From: Nitrosomonas cryotolerans ATCC 49181
Lineage (GTDB): Bacteria; Pseudomonadota; Gammaproteobacteria; Burkholderiales; Nitrosomonadaceae
Direction: 5' to 3'
DNA length: 64,000 bases
Assembly: GCF_900143275.1 (NCBI RefSeq)
Contig: NZ_FSRO01000001.1
Coordinates: forward strand, 1,754,116-1,818,115
Each line of letters opens with the position of its first letter. The stretch's first letter is position 1. Position numbers and translations under genes: made by a program. The notes under the pieces were generated by a model. The model did not search any database, was not told the origin of the DNA, and worked only from the letters and a program-made list of their open reading frames with translations. Below are positions 8,506 through 18,259 of this stretch, in pieces.

Positions 8506-11500
8506 ATGTATTCAGCCATGAACAAAAATGATCGAACGCACTTGTTGGAAAACCTACTGACTCGCCGTATTCTGATTTTAGATGGTGCTATGGGTACGAT
8601 GATTCAGAGTTATAAGCTTGAAGAAGCGGGCTATCGCGGTCAGCGTTTTGCTGATTTTCCTCATGATCTTAGAGGTAATAATGATTTATTAACCCTAACG
8701 CAGCCAGACATTATTTATTCAATCCATACTGGATATCTGGAAGCTGGTGCGGATATTATTGAGACGAATACGTTTAACTCAAATGCGGCTTCGATGGCTG
8801 ATTACCATATGCAGGATTTGGTTTACGAATTGAATTCTGAGAGTGCAAAGCTTGCACGAAAAGCCGCCCAGGCAATAGAAACAAAAACGCCAGATAAACC
8901 CCGTTTTGTTGCCGGTGTTATTGGACCCACAACTAAAACGACCTCTATTTCGCCGGATGTCAATGATCCCGGTTTCCGGGGTATTACTTTTGATCAGTTG
9001 GTCATAGACTATTCCGAGTCTATTCGCGGTCTGGTTGATGGTGGTGTAGATATCTTATTGGTTGAAACGATATTTGATACGCTTAACGCAAAGGCGGCAT
9101 TATTTGCAATTGATCAATATTTTGAAACACACGACATTCGCCTGCCTGTTATGATTTCGGTGACCATCACGGATGCTTCCGGCCGGACCCTTTCCGGACA
9201 AACACCGGAAGCATTCTGGAATTCAGTCAGTCATGCGCGGCCATTATCGGTAGGGCTCAATTGTGCGCTTGGCGCAGAATTAATGCGTCCGTATACGGAA
9301 GAACTATCGAATGTTGCTGCTGTTTATACCAGCGTGCACCCTAATGCGGGTTTGCCAAATCCATTATCAGAAACCGGCTATGACGAATCACCGGAATATA
9401 CGGCCAGTCTGATTAAAGAATTCGCAGAATCTGGTTTCGTGAATATCGTGGGAGGATGTTGCGGCACTACACCCGCACACATTAAAGCGATTGCAGATGC
9501 TGTATGTGAAATTAAGCCACGCAAGATTCCCGATATCCCGAAAAAATTACGATTATCTGGTTTAGAACCCTTCAATGTGGATGAGGATTCCCTGTTTGTA
9601 AATGTGGGGGAGCGTACTAACGTGACTGGTTCTAAGGCGTTTTCTCGTCTGATCTTAGGGAATAACTATTCGGAAGCCTTAAGCGTCGCTCGAAACCAGG
9701 TTGAAAATGGTGCGCAAATCATTGACATCAATATGGATGAAGCGATGCTTGATTCGCATAAAGCCATGGTTACATTTCTGAATCTGGTTGCATCCGAGCC
9801 AGATATTAGTCGTGTTCCAATTATGCTCGATTCAAGTAAGTGGACTGTGATTGAGGCGGGATTGAAATGTGTGCAAGGCAAGGCGATTATTAATTCCATT
9901 AGTATGAAAGAAGGTGAAGCGGAATTTATTAAGCACGCCAAGTTAGCCCGTCGTTATGGTGCCGCAGTTGTTGTCATGGCATTTGATGAAGACGGTCAGG
10001 CTGACACGATAGAACGGAAGGTGGAAATCTGTAAACGGAGCTATCATATTCTGGTTGATCAGGTTGGTTTTCCACCCGAGGATATTATTTTTGATCCGAA
10101 TATTTTTGCCATTGCGACCGGAATTGAGGAGCACAATAATTACGGTGTCAATTTTATTGAAGCAACGCGTATGATCAAACAGAGCCTGCCTTATGCGAAG
10201 GTAAGTGGCGGCGTATCCAATGTTTCTTTTTCGTTTCGTGGTAATGATCCGATTCGGGAGGCGATTCATACTGCCTTCTTGTACCATGCCATCAAGGCTG
10301 GCATGACCATGGGTATTGTCAATGCAGGGCAACTGGGTGTGTATTCGGATATTCCTGCAGAGGTGCTGGAAAAGGTTGAGGATGTCATTCTTAATCGTCA
10401 TGCCGACGCAACCGAAAGGCTTGTTGATTTTGCTGAAAACTTCAAGGGCAAGAAAAAAGAGCAGGTTGAGGATCTTGCCTGGCGTGATGAGCCACTCCAG
10501 GAACGTATAACGCATGCATTAGTAAAAGGCATTTCTACTTATATAGTTGAGGATACTGAAGAGGCACGGCTGGAAGTTGAGAAGCGAAAAGGGCGCGCTA
10601 TCCAGGTAATTGAAGGACCACTCATGGATGGGATGAACGTGGTCGGAGACTTGTTTGGTGCGGGCAAGATGTTTCTGCCACAAGTTGTAAAATCAGCTCG
10701 GGTAATGAAACAGGCCGTCGCGCATCTGTTGCCGTTTATTGAAGCAGAAAAGAAGATCAGTGGCGATAACAAACCAAAGGGTAAAATTGTCGTTGCTACG
10801 GTTAAGGGCGATGTACACGATATTGGGAAGAATATTGTCGCGGTGGTGCTTCAGTGTAATAACTATGAGGTCGTCAATATGGGCGTCATGGTTCCCAGTG
10901 CAAAGATTCTGGAAACTGCTCGAAAAGAAAAGGTCGACATGATTGGTTTGTCTGGGCTCATTACACCTTCCCTAGAAGAAATGGCGCACGTGGCAAAAGA
11001 AATGCAGCGTGAAGGGTTTACTATGCCACTGTTGATCGGGGGAGCAACAACGTCACGTGTCCACACTGCGGTGAAAGTGGCCCCTCATTATGATGGCGTA
11101 ACTGTATGGGTGCCAGATGCGAGTCGTGCCGTTGGTGTCTGTAGCAATTTGATGTCAGAAGATTTACAGGAAGGATACATCAAAGGAATCAGGGCTGAAT
11201 ATGAAAAGGTCCGTACGCAGCATAAAAATAAGAAAGGACCTGCGAAATTATTAACTCTTGCGGAAGCCCGCGCTAATGCACATAAAATTGATTGGGATCA
11301 ATACGTAGCGTTTGAACCAGACCTGATAGGTGTCCGGACTCTAAATAATTATCCGCTGGAGAAGATTGTACCGTATATAGATTGGACCCCATTTTTCCAG
11401 GCATGGGAATTAGCTGGGCGTTATCCGGCTATTTTGACAGATGAAGTGGTAGGGGAAACAGCCAGCAATTTATTCCGTGATGCACAGACCATGCTGAAGA

Positions 11501-12228
11501 AAATTGTTGAGCAGAAATGGTTATCTGCAAATGCAGTTATTGGCTTATTTCCGGCTAATTCGGTTGGTGATGATATCGAAATTTACACGGATCAGTCACG
11601 CACCAAAATTGCCATGACTTATCATTGTTTACGTCAGCAGACGGTTAAGCCATCTGGACGTCCTAATCGTTGTCTGTCAGATTTTATTGCGCCCAAGGAA
11701 ACCGGTGTAAAAGATACGATAGGCTTGTTTGCAGTAGGTGCCGGATTTGGCATTGAAGAGCGCATAAAGTCATTTGAAGCCGCGCATGATGATTATAGTG
11801 CGATCATTCTGAAGGCGTTAGCAGACCGTTTGGCAGAGGCGTTTGCAGAGCATATGCATGCTCGTGTACGGCGTGAGTTCTGGGGTTATGCGAAGGATGA
11901 AGGCCTGAGTAATGAACAATTGATTGCCGAAGAATATGCCGGTATTCGTCCCGCGCCAGGTTACCCCGCCTGTCCAGATCATACTGAGAAAGGGCCTTTG
12001 TTTCAGTTGCTGAATGCACAAGAGAATTCAGGCATTATCGTGACAGAGTCCTTTGCGATGGTGCCGACAGCAGCGGTATCCGGTTTTTATTTTTCTCATC
12101 CAGAATCTACTTTCTTTGCGGTTGGTAAAATTGGTAAGGATCAGGTAGAAGATTATGCTCAACGTAAAGGCTGGGAGCTGGAAGAAACGGAAAGCTGGTT
12201 AGCCCCCGTACTGGCGTATGAACGATAG
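8506..12228 (+). CDS. metH: Cobalamin-dependent methionine synthase
   Basis: A 1240-residue modular enzyme that transfers the methyl group of methyl-tetrahydrofolate to homocysteine through cobalamin. Domain order: homocysteine/zinc domain (about 1-335) with [12 protein letters not shown] and the zinc ligands in [11 protein letters not shown]; pterin domain (about 360-630) with [14 protein letters not shown]; cobalamin module (about 660-900) with the cobalt-binding His in DVHDIGKN near residue 770; reactivation domain (about 920-1240) with the [12 protein letters not shown] motif. Length is typical. The start may instead be the ATG at 8518 ([12 protein letters not shown]), as neither ATG has a clear ribosome site. 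Confidence 0.97.
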   Translation: MYSAMNKNDRTHLLENLLTRRILILDGAMGTMIQSYKLEEAGYRGQRFADFPHDLRGNNDLLTLTQPDIIYSIHTGYLEAGADIIETNTFNSNAASMADYHMQDLVYELNSESAKLARKAAQAIETKTPDKPRFVAGVIGPTTKTTSISPDVNDPGFRGITFDQLVIDYSESIRGLVDGGVDILLVETIFDTLNAKAALFAIDQYFETHDIRLPVMISVTITDASGRTLSGQTPEAFWNSVSHARPLSVGLNCALGAELMRPYTEELSNVAAVYTSVHPNAGLPNPLSETGYDESPEYTASLIKEFAESGFVNIVGGCCGTTPAHIKAIADAVCEIKPRKIPDIPKKLRLSGLEPFNVDEDSLFVNVGERTNVTGSKAFSRLILGNNYSEALSVARNQVENGAQIIDINMDEAMLDSHKAMVTFLNLVASEPDISRVPIMLDSSKWTVIEAGLKCVQGKAIINSISMKEGEAEFIKHAKLARRYGAAVVVMAFDEDGQADTIERKVEICKRSYHILVDQVGFPPEDIIFDPNIFAIATGIEEHNNYGVNFIEATRMIKQSLPYAKVSGGVSNVSFSFRGNDPIREAIHTAFLYHAIKAGMTMGIVNAGQLGVYSDIPAEVLEKVEDVILNRHADATERLVDFAENFKGKKKEQVEDLAWRDEPLQERITHALVKGISTYIVEDTEEARLEVEKRKGRAIQVIEGPLMDGMNVVGDLFGAGKMFLPQVVKSARVMKQAVAHLLPFIEAEKKISGDNKPKGKIVVATVKGDVHDIGKNIVAVVLQCNNYEVVNMGVMVPSAKILETARKEKVDMIGLSGLITPSLEEMAHVAKEMQREGFTMPLLIGGATTSRVHTAVKVAPHYDGVTVWVPDASRAVGVCSNLMSEDLQEGYIKGIRAEYEKVRTQHKNKKGPAKLLTLAEARANAHKIDWDQYVAFEPDLIGVRTLNNYPLEKIVPYIDWTPFFQAWELAGRYPAILTDEVVGETASNLFRDAQTMLKKIVEQKWLSANAVIGLFPANSVGDDIEIYTDQSRTKIAMTYHCLRQQTVKPSGRPNRCLSDFIAPKETGVKDTIGLFAVGAGFGIEERIKSFEAAHDDYSAIILKALADRLAEAFAEHMHARVRREFWGYAKDEGLSNEQLIAEEYAGIRPAPGYPACPDHTEKGPLFQLLNAQENSGIIVTESFAMVPTAAVSGFYFSHPESTFFAVGKIGKDQVEDYAQRKGWELEETESWLAPVLAYER

Positions 12229-12296
12229 TTGATCAAATTTGTTTGAATCGAAATCGGTTTGACTTTGTTGAATTCGTTATCTTAAAAGAGGAACAT

Positions 12297-12566
12297 GTGG
12301 GTATTCTAGATAAAGCCAAAGAGCTATCAAATCGGGTTGCTGATAAAACGATTGAATTCAGTAGCGATGAGATTATTGCGGATACAATTATGAAGGCAGT
12401 AAACAAACAGGAAAAAGTGAATGCCATTCTAAAATCACGGGGTTCCAACTACCGAGTCAGTAGCATTGATCTGGCAATGGGTATTCCACCCAGTGTTTCG
12501 TTTGGTATTCGTCGTGTATCGGAAACGGCGGATAGTAAAGAGATTGCTAATAATGTATCCGTATAA
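12297..12566 (+). CDS. Small protein of unknown function
   Basis: About 89 residues from GTG at 12297, preceded by a good ribosome site (AAGAGGAAC). The same frame extends upstream to 12243, but without a ribosome site. It is hydrophilic and helix-rich, with no signal peptide, membrane segment or cysteine motif. I do not recognise the family. It lies 68 bases after metH in the same direction. Confidence 0.5.
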   Translation: MGILDKAKELSNRVADKTIEFSSDEIIADTIMKAVNKQEKVNAILKSRGSNYRVSSIDLAMGIPPSVSFGIRRVSETADSKEIANNVSV

Positions 12567-12655
12567 TTGAAAAAATCCAGGTGGATTTAAGTTGAACTGT
12601 TTGGTAAAGATAGCAATCTTTAGGCAGACATTGTGCTGAGATTAGAATGAAATTG

Positions 12656-12684
12656 TCGTACTAGACAGCACCTGTCTAGTACGA
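12656..12684. repeat. Perfect 13-bp inverted repeat (hairpin)
   Basis: TCGTACTAGACAG, loop CAC, CTGTCTAGTACGA. It lies about 90 bases after the preceding small gene. The stem is strong but there is no T run, so it may be a terminator of unusual form or a protein site. A second, shorter hairpin (TAGCAC/GTGCTA) lies at 12721-12736. Confidence 0.6.
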
Positions 12685-12823
12685 TATTCGCATGATGAAA
12701 TTATATTCGGCGGCATCCATTAGCACGGGAGTGCTATTGATGGATTATTTCCTGACCTGGATCGCTAATAAGCATCTGTAATCCGCTCTAACTGATCCCT
12801 GTGATGTCGGTAATTGATATACG

Positions 12824-13132
12824 ATGAATCATTGGTTTTCAAAAAACCTCGGTGATGGCATAGTGGCTTGGGAGCCGCTGGATCATATTAAGACACTATT
12901 TTTATCCGAGTATAAAAAGGCTGGTTGTCCTAAGGACATGGCTGTATTCATTCGGCATGAGTCAGAAGGCTCTCTTCATTGCGAAGTCAAAGCCTATTTT
13001 TCGCCCGCTACGTTTATTGTTGCAAACAAAATTGATGCGGATCGGTGTGCAAGACCGTCTTTCGATAACTTAAGTTTGCTAGCCGGTTCTGAAGATTCCT
13101 GGCCGCTGTTCTTTCCGGAGAATGGTCGTTAG
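12824..13132 (+). CDS. Small protein of unknown function
   Basis: A 102-residue soluble protein beginning MNHWFSKNLGDGIVAWEPLD. No signal peptide or transmembrane segment. It has three scattered cysteines and no recognised motif. Codon use looks like its neighbours, so I think it is real, but the function is unknown. The first MITE copy begins 31 bases after its stop. Confidence 0.55.
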   Translation: MNHWFSKNLGDGIVAWEPLDHIKTLFLSEYKKAGCPKDMAVFIRHESEGSLHCEVKAYFSPATFIVANKIDADRCARPSFDNLSLLAGSEDSWPLFFPENGR

Positions 13133-13162
13133 AAAAATTAAAGAAGGAATGAATTTCATTTC

Positions 13163-13274
13163 AAAGACCGCTGCATAACTGTGTTTTTGAGCTTTTCTGA
13201 TTACTTGCAGCATTGATAAATCAAACACTTAAAAATCTTATCCAGCCCGAGATAACAGTTATGCAGCGGTCTTT
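13163..13274 (+). mobile_element. MITE copy 1 (IS5-related, 112 bp)
   Basis: Bounded by perfect 19-bp terminal inverted repeats, AAAGACCGCTGCATAACTG and its complement, and flanked by the direct repeat TTC (3-bp target duplication). It contains no coding capacity. The inverse complement of 43804-43916 matches it with about six differences. The terminal repeats match the end of the IS5-family element at 1-373 at 17 of 20 positions, which suggests that this family mobilises it. Confidence 0.85.
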
Positions 13275-13280
13275 TTCATA

Positions 13281-13916
13281 ATGTCAGATACGCGCTTATT
13301 TTATATTTATGATCCTATGTGCAGCTGGTGCTATGCTTTTAATACCAGCTGGGCTGCATTGCGGAAAGATTTGCCAGCAAGTATTCGCGTTATTGGTCTG
13401 TTAGGCGGACTGGCGCCTGATACAAAAGAGCCAATGCCTGTCAGTATGCGAGATATGATTCAGCAAGTTTGGCGTCGCATAGAGGAAAGTATTCCTAATG
13501 CCGAATTTAATCATGATTTTTGGCGATTGAATACACCGTTTCGCTCGACTTATCCCGCTTGTAGAGCTATTTTAGTTGCCAGGAAACAAGATATGGCATT
13601 GGAATCTAAGATGTTGCAAGCTATCCAAACGGCTTATTATCAAAACGCTAAAAATCCATCATTATTAACGATACTTCAAGAATGTGCGACTGAAGTTGGA
13701 TTGGATGCAAATAAATTTATTAAGGATTTGACGGACCCAATTATCGATTGTGAGTTACAGCGTGAAATTAAATACGCGCGGAGTATGAATGTTTTTTCTT
13801 ATCCCTCTTTGCGTTTGGTACATAATGAAACCCAGTTTCCCATTACCGTTGATTACCTTAATCATCATTCAATGATCGATGAAATAATGCACATACAAAG
13901 CAGTTTTCCTACGTAA
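13281..13916 (+). CDS. DsbA-family (FrnE-like) thioredoxin-fold protein
   Basis: A 211-residue protein with an N-terminal thioredoxin fold: LFYIYDPMCSWCYAFNTSW places the redox motif CSWC at residues 14-17. The helical insertion and the C-terminal NVFSYPSLRLV segment (cis-Pro in SYPS) are typical of the DsbA/FrnE group. No signal peptide is seen, so it is probably a cytoplasmic disulfide oxidoreductase or isomerase. The start codon lies only 6 bases beyond the MITE at 13163-13274, so its leader comes from the MITE and no usual ribosome site is visible. Substrate unknown. Confidence 0.85.
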   Translation: MSDTRLFYIYDPMCSWCYAFNTSWAALRKDLPASIRVIGLLGGLAPDTKEPMPVSMRDMIQQVWRRIEESIPNAEFNHDFWRLNTPFRSTYPACRAILVARKQDMALESKMLQAIQTAYYQNAKNPSLLTILQECATEVGLDANKFIKDLTDPIIDCELQREIKYARSMNVFSYPSLRLVHNETQFPITVDYLNHHSMIDEIMHIQSSFPT

Positions 13917-14036
13917 TTTGATAGCAATATATTTATTTTATCTGCTCGGTCTTGAAAGGAGTTATAAGATTTCTACCGGCTATTCATAATATGAAATGGA
14001 CATGCTGTCGTGACGTAATCATGCTGGCTCCGTCCG

Positions 14037-14981
14037 CTATTCCTTTAGTTTTTCTATTTCTTTTATCATTATTTCTGCAACATTGAGGCCAGTTTGATTG
14101 GTGATTTCTTGCATACCGGTCGGACTGGTGACATTAATTTCAGTTAAAGCGTCACCAATGACATCCAGTCCTACTAACATGAGGCCCTGATCATATAAAG
14201 CTGGACCTAAAGTTTTAGCGATTTCTTTATCCCGTTGAGTTAGGAGTTGTGCTATTCCAGTACCACCTGCTGCAAGATTGCCGCGTGTCTCGCCTGACTT
14301 TGGAATACGTGCAAGTGCGTATGGCATAGCTTTGCCGGCAATCAGGATGATCCGTTTGTCTCCCTGAGAAATTTCAGAAAGATAACGTTGTGCCATAATT
14401 GTGCGTGTGCCGTAGTGTGTGAGTGTTTCAAGAATGACGCTAATATTATGATCGGCACTGTGGACGCGAAAAATACTGGCACCGCCCATTCCGTCCAGCG
14501 GTTTTAATATAATGTCGCGATGTGTGTCAAGAAAATCTCGAATCAGAGATTCTTGGCTGGTTACCAGGGTTGGTGCAATAAATTGTGGATATTTTGCAAT
14601 AGCCAGTTTCTCATTGTGATCTCGAATTCCGCTTGGGCTGTTGATGATATGAGCGCCCTGTTTTTCGGCTAATTCTAATAAATACGTACTATAGACATAC
14701 TCCATATTAAAGGGAGGATCTTTTCGCATCAGTACGATATCAAATTCTTGTAGTGGTATTTCTGTTGGCTTGCCTGTTTGATACCAATGATGATTTGATT
14801 TTCCAGTGAGTGCTAGGGTGCGTGCAAAACCAACAACTAAACCATCCTTCCAGACAAGATCATTCTGATGCAGGACAAAAAGTTGATGATTACGGATAGC
14901 GGCCTCACGTATCATGGCAAAACTGGTGTCTTTGCTGGTTTTGATTGAGTCTAACTGATCAAGAATAAAAGCCAGTTTCAT
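14037..14981 (-). CDS. gshB: Glutathione synthetase
   Basis: A 314-residue ATP-grasp ligase that joins glycine to gamma-glutamylcysteine. It has the N-terminal MKLAFILDQLDSIKTSKDTSFAMIREA, DPPFNMEYVYSTYLLE, LKPLDGMGGASIFRV (ATP-binding loop), GDKRIILIAGKAMPYALARIP, and LDVIGDALTEINVTSPTGMQEI at the C-terminus. All are standard for bacterial GshB and the length is normal. It lies 6 bases after gshA on the minus strand, forming a two-gene operon for glutathione synthesis. Confidence 0.96.
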   Translation of the reverse strand: MKLAFILDQLDSIKTSKDTSFAMIREAAIRNHQLFVLHQNDLVWKDGLVVGFARTLALTGKSNHHWYQTGKPTEIPLQEFDIVLMRKDPPFNMEYVYSTYLLELAEKQGAHIINSPSGIRDHNEKLAIAKYPQFIAPTLVTSQESLIRDFLDTHRDIILKPLDGMGGASIFRVHSADHNISVILETLTHYGTRTIMAQRYLSEISQGDKRIILIAGKAMPYALARIPKSGETRGNLAAGGTGIAQLLTQRDKEIAKTLGPALYDQGLMLVGLDVIGDALTEINVTSPTGMQEITNQTGLNVAEIMIKEIEKLKE

Positions 14982-14987
14982 GAATGA

Positions 14988-16286
14988 TTACGCTGATATG
15001 GTTTCTTTAGCAGCGACAACAGCTTGTTCCAATTCTAATGCCGCTGCGAGTAATGCCAGTCGAGCGACCACACCATAAGCATAGAAGCGATTGGGGATGC
15101 AATCTGGCTGCGCAGTACGATTAGGTGATTGGCAAGTAGTTTCAAAGGCTAAAGGTACAAAATGCATACCGGGTGCATTAAGATTCTCATCGACACCCCG
15201 CCCGGTGTGCACCCGATAGAAGCCGCCTACCACATAGTGGTCAATCATATATATCACCGGTTCCGCCACCGCCTGATTGATACTCTCAAAAGTATATACA
15301 CCTTCTTGTACCAGTACATTTGATACGGGTAAACCTTCTTTTACTACTGCCATCTTGTTGCGTTGTTTTCGGTTAAGCGCATAGATATCAGCACCATCCT
15401 TGACCGTCATGATACCCATACCATAGGTACCCGAATCGGCTTTAATGATCACAAACGGCTTTTCCTTGACTCCATATTGCGTGTATTTCTCCTGGAGGTT
15501 GGACAGAATTTCATTGGTGGCACTGGCCACGCAATCTTCGCCTTGCTTTTCATGAAAATTAATTTTCCCACAGGAAGAAAAAAGAGGATTAATGAGCCAG
15601 GGATCGATATCAATTAGATTAGCAAATTCCTGGGCAACGTTATCATAAGCCAAGAAATGTTTTGATTTGCGCCGCGTTGCCCAACCCGCATGAGTTGGCG
15701 GAATAACAACCTGATCCAGATTTTGTAGAATTGAAGGAATACCTGTTGAAAGATCATTATTAAGTAATATGGCACAGGGATCAAAATTATTCACACTTAG
15801 TCGATTATTCTTACGAATAATGGGTTCTAAGGTCAATGTATTACCGTCAGGAAGGTCGATCTTGGTAGCCGTAGTGATATGAGGTAACAGTGTGCCAATG
15901 CGGACATGCATGCCCGCATGTTGCATAATATTTTGCAACGAAGCTATGTTTTGTAAATAAAAAAAGTTACGTGTGTGATTTTCAGGAATGAGCAATACAC
16001 TATGAACATCCGGACAGATTTTTTCTACGGCGGTCATCATTGCCTGTACGCAGAGTGGTGTAAATTCCGGATTAAGGTTATTAAAGCCGCCAGGAAATAA
16101 ATTGGTATCAACAGGGGCCAACTTGAAACCGCTGTTACGCAGGTCTACTGAGCAGTAAAAAGGCACATTATGATCTCGCCATTTTCCTCGTAGCCAGTGT
16201 TCAATAGTTGGTGTGGCCTTGAGAATACGGTTTTCCAAGTCAAGAATTGGGCCGCGTAATGCGGTGGAGAGATGAGGTATTGGCAT
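14988..16286 (-). CDS. gshA: Glutamate-cysteine ligase, proteobacterial type
   Basis: A 432-residue enzyme making gamma-glutamylcysteine, the first step of glutathione synthesis. It is not the E. coli type but the shorter form found in beta- and acidophilic proteobacteria, recognised from segments such as VDLRNSGFKLAPVDTNLFPG and FNNLNPEF, FVIIKADSGTYGMGIMTVKD, and VGGFYRVHTGRGVDENLNAP. The directly following gshB supports the assignment. No terminator or regulator site was identified upstream. Confidence 0.93.
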   Translation of the reverse strand: MPIPHLSTALRGPILDLENRILKATPTIEHWLRGKWRDHNVPFYCSVDLRNSGFKLAPVDTNLFPGGFNNLNPEFTPLCVQAMMTAVEKICPDVHSVLLIPENHTRNFFYLQNIASLQNIMQHAGMHVRIGTLLPHITTATKIDLPDGNTLTLEPIIRKNNRLSVNNFDPCAILLNNDLSTGIPSILQNLDQVVIPPTHAGWATRRKSKHFLAYDNVAQEFANLIDIDPWLINPLFSSCGKINFHEKQGEDCVASATNEILSNLQEKYTQYGVKEKPFVIIKADSGTYGMGIMTVKDGADIYALNRKQRNKMAVVKEGLPVSNVLVQEGVYTFESINQAVAEPVIYMIDHYVVGGFYRVHTGRGVDENLNAPGMHFVPLAFETTCQSPNRTAQPDCIPNRFYAYGVVARLALLAAALELEQAVVAAKETISA

Positions 16287-17463
16287 TGAGATGATAGATA
16301 TTAAACCAACACTATTATAGCATTCAGTATTGTTTTAATAGATTGCAAACGATAAAGAAAATTAACGGATGGACTTTTATGTTTATCAAAATTCCCAGAA
16401 AGTCTCGACTTTCAGGCCGAGAAGGTTAGGAGAGGGTCTTGATTTTTCGTATGGAATAGTTTTCATATTACACAGTGCTGCCATCTTATGTGAAGCATAA
16501 ACATCAAATGCGCTTGCAGGTCTTGGTTTTAGTCAATTAAAGAACATAGGAAACGATGCTTGCGAGTATCTTTGATTGTGGGTGTTTTGCTTATCGCTAT
16601 AGATTGCGTTTGTTAACTTACTAGCAGCGGCAGGAGAGAGGCGATTATCATGCGTGCGCCAACTTGCTGACTAAACTAGAAAAATAGCTTGAATACTTGT
16701 TGCTGTGGTATGGCGGTGTCCTGATTGGTGTCGACAAATCGTATTCATTGAGCATTGAGTAAGTGATGGAATGCCTGCAGAGCTATATTCGTTCAATGAT
16801 TATTGAATGCGCGCGCAGCGATCTTAAATGTAAAGCAATTCGTGGCCGTGATATCAATCGCATTATGTTTTAACCGCCGGACTGACGGAATTGGCCCTTG
16901 GGGATGGCGTAAATGTTGTTCGTATTGAAGTGTGCTCGGATCGTTTTCTATTGAGTTGGAATTTCCTTCTTATAGGAAGGGGGAGGAGTCAGGTCATGGC
17001 ATTAACCTGTATTGATCAGAAGAGCTGATTAATAGGTTCAATTGATAATGAGAAAGAAGAGAATCCATTGAGATTAAAAAGGTTAAATTCCCTTGCTTCG
17101 ATTAGGGGATATTTAGGATCAAAAAAATAGATTCCCACTTTGTAAATAGGGGAATATTCCTATAAAAATCATTGATTTTCGCTTGTGAGAGCAATTTTAG
17201 CATGCTAGAATTTCACTCGGATTTGATGAGGTGTATCAGATATCTATAATTAAAAAATATAGGTTATGAATAAGCAAAAAATCCGATCAAAAAAGAAACT
17301 GTCGCCAATCGAAGTATGATTGTTTTTTTTTATGCAAAATAGGACTCTGGCATATGATTTATTCTGCACACTGGCCAGTCAGGATAAATACGTACGTGAT
17401 TTTTTGATGTTATGGTTTGTACCGTGAATCGATAAAATTAATAATCACTGTAGAGGTGTAGTA
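16287..17463. other. Gene-poor stretch with possible decayed gene
   Basis: About 1.2 kb without an intact gene. Between about 16640 and 16960 the plus strand shows protein-like fragments in more than one frame (DYHACANLLTKLEK, then WYGGVLIGVDKSYSLSIE, then LTELALGDGVNVVRIEV), broken by stops and a frame change. The fragments look like a pseudogene, but I cannot name the parent. The rest is AT-rich with no recognised feature. Confidence 0.35.
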
Positions 17464-17580
17464 ATGATGAATAGTAGCGTAATAATTTCTATGTCTATGG
17501 AAGTCTCTATGTGTTATTTGCCTGGATCGCAGATTGCTATAACCAAGGACAAATATGAACAGTGGAATATAGTGTTCTAG
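17464..17580 (+). CDS. Possible 38-residue peptide upstream of norS
   Basis: A short frame beginning with tandem ATG codons behind AGAGGTGT, ending TAG at 17578. The peptide starts MMNSSVIISMSMEVSMCYLP and ends in IVF. It has no known relatives that I recall. It lies 132 bases before the sNOR genes. It could be a leader peptide, a remnant or chance. Confidence 0.25.
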   Translation: MMNSSVIISMSMEVSMCYLPGSQIAITKDKYEQWNIVF

Positions 17581-17712
17581 ATTTGTCTGGCCATATTTAC
17601 CGGTGCGATTCTCTTATAAAAATCAATCCACAGTTGCTGCCACATCACATATTGCTTGATATTGTGAAATGGCGTGTATAGAAAATAAAAAAACAGAAAG
17701 AAGGAGGGTATG

Positions 17713-18255
17713 ATGCAAGAAACTGCTTGGCAAGTCTCGCTTGTATTGATGACGATCATAGCATTTGGTTTTGTTTTTGTTGCAATTAATTCTGGTAAAC
17801 GTATTAAGGATTATCAGCCACTAGTGAAAAGTGCCTATGGCACTCGGACCAAGCTATTCTGGGTTCTGGTATTGGTGTTTTTTCCTGTAATGATATATAC
17901 CCTGTTCGATCTACCTTATTCACCTGGCCATAGCAAGCAAGATAGCTCGGCAGAACCGCAGGTAATTAATGTGACGGGGCATTCATGGTATTGGCAGATG
18001 AGTAATAATGAAGTCACTACCGGAACGCCTGTGGAAATTAATGTCACGAGTGCGGATGTGAATCATGGTTTTGGTATTTATGATACCAACATGAGATTGG
18101 TTGCTCAGACTCAAGCTATGCCGGAATACACGAATAAGATTCGGCATACTTTTGATAAAGCAGGCACCTACAGAATATTGTGCATGGAATATTGTGGTGT
18201 TGCGCACCACAGTATGATGAGCGAAATCAAAGTCATCAACATCAACGAGGAATAA
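17713..18255 (+). CDS. norS: sNOR small subunit, CuA-containing (cytochrome oxidase subunit II-like)
   Basis: About 180 residues. An N-terminal membrane helix (residues 6-27) and a second (48-66) anchor a periplasmic cupredoxin domain. All CuA ligands are present: H118 in VNHGFGIYD, then C157, E159, C161, H165 and M168 in CMEYCGVAHHSMM. This subunit would deliver electrons from cytochrome c to the catalytic subunit. AAGGAGG at 17701-17707 is 2 bases from the first ATG (17710) and 5 from the second, so I prefer 17713. The order norS-norY-senC-orf1 is that of the sNOR cluster of Nitrosomonas. Confidence 0.88.
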   Translation: MQETAWQVSLVLMTIIAFGFVFVAINSGKRIKDYQPLVKSAYGTRTKLFWVLVLVFFPVMIYTLFDLPYSPGHSKQDSSAEPQVINVTGHSWYWQMSNNEVTTGTPVEINVTSADVNHGFGIYDTNMRLVAQTQAMPEYTNKIRHTFDKAGTYRILCMEYCGVAHHSMMSEIKVININEE

Positions 18256-18259
18256 TAAT

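Noticed and set aside
17581-17709. FNR/NnrR-type site (TTGAT-N4-ATCAA) before norS
   Set aside because: Only the left half is present (TTGATATTGTGAA); the right half does not match.
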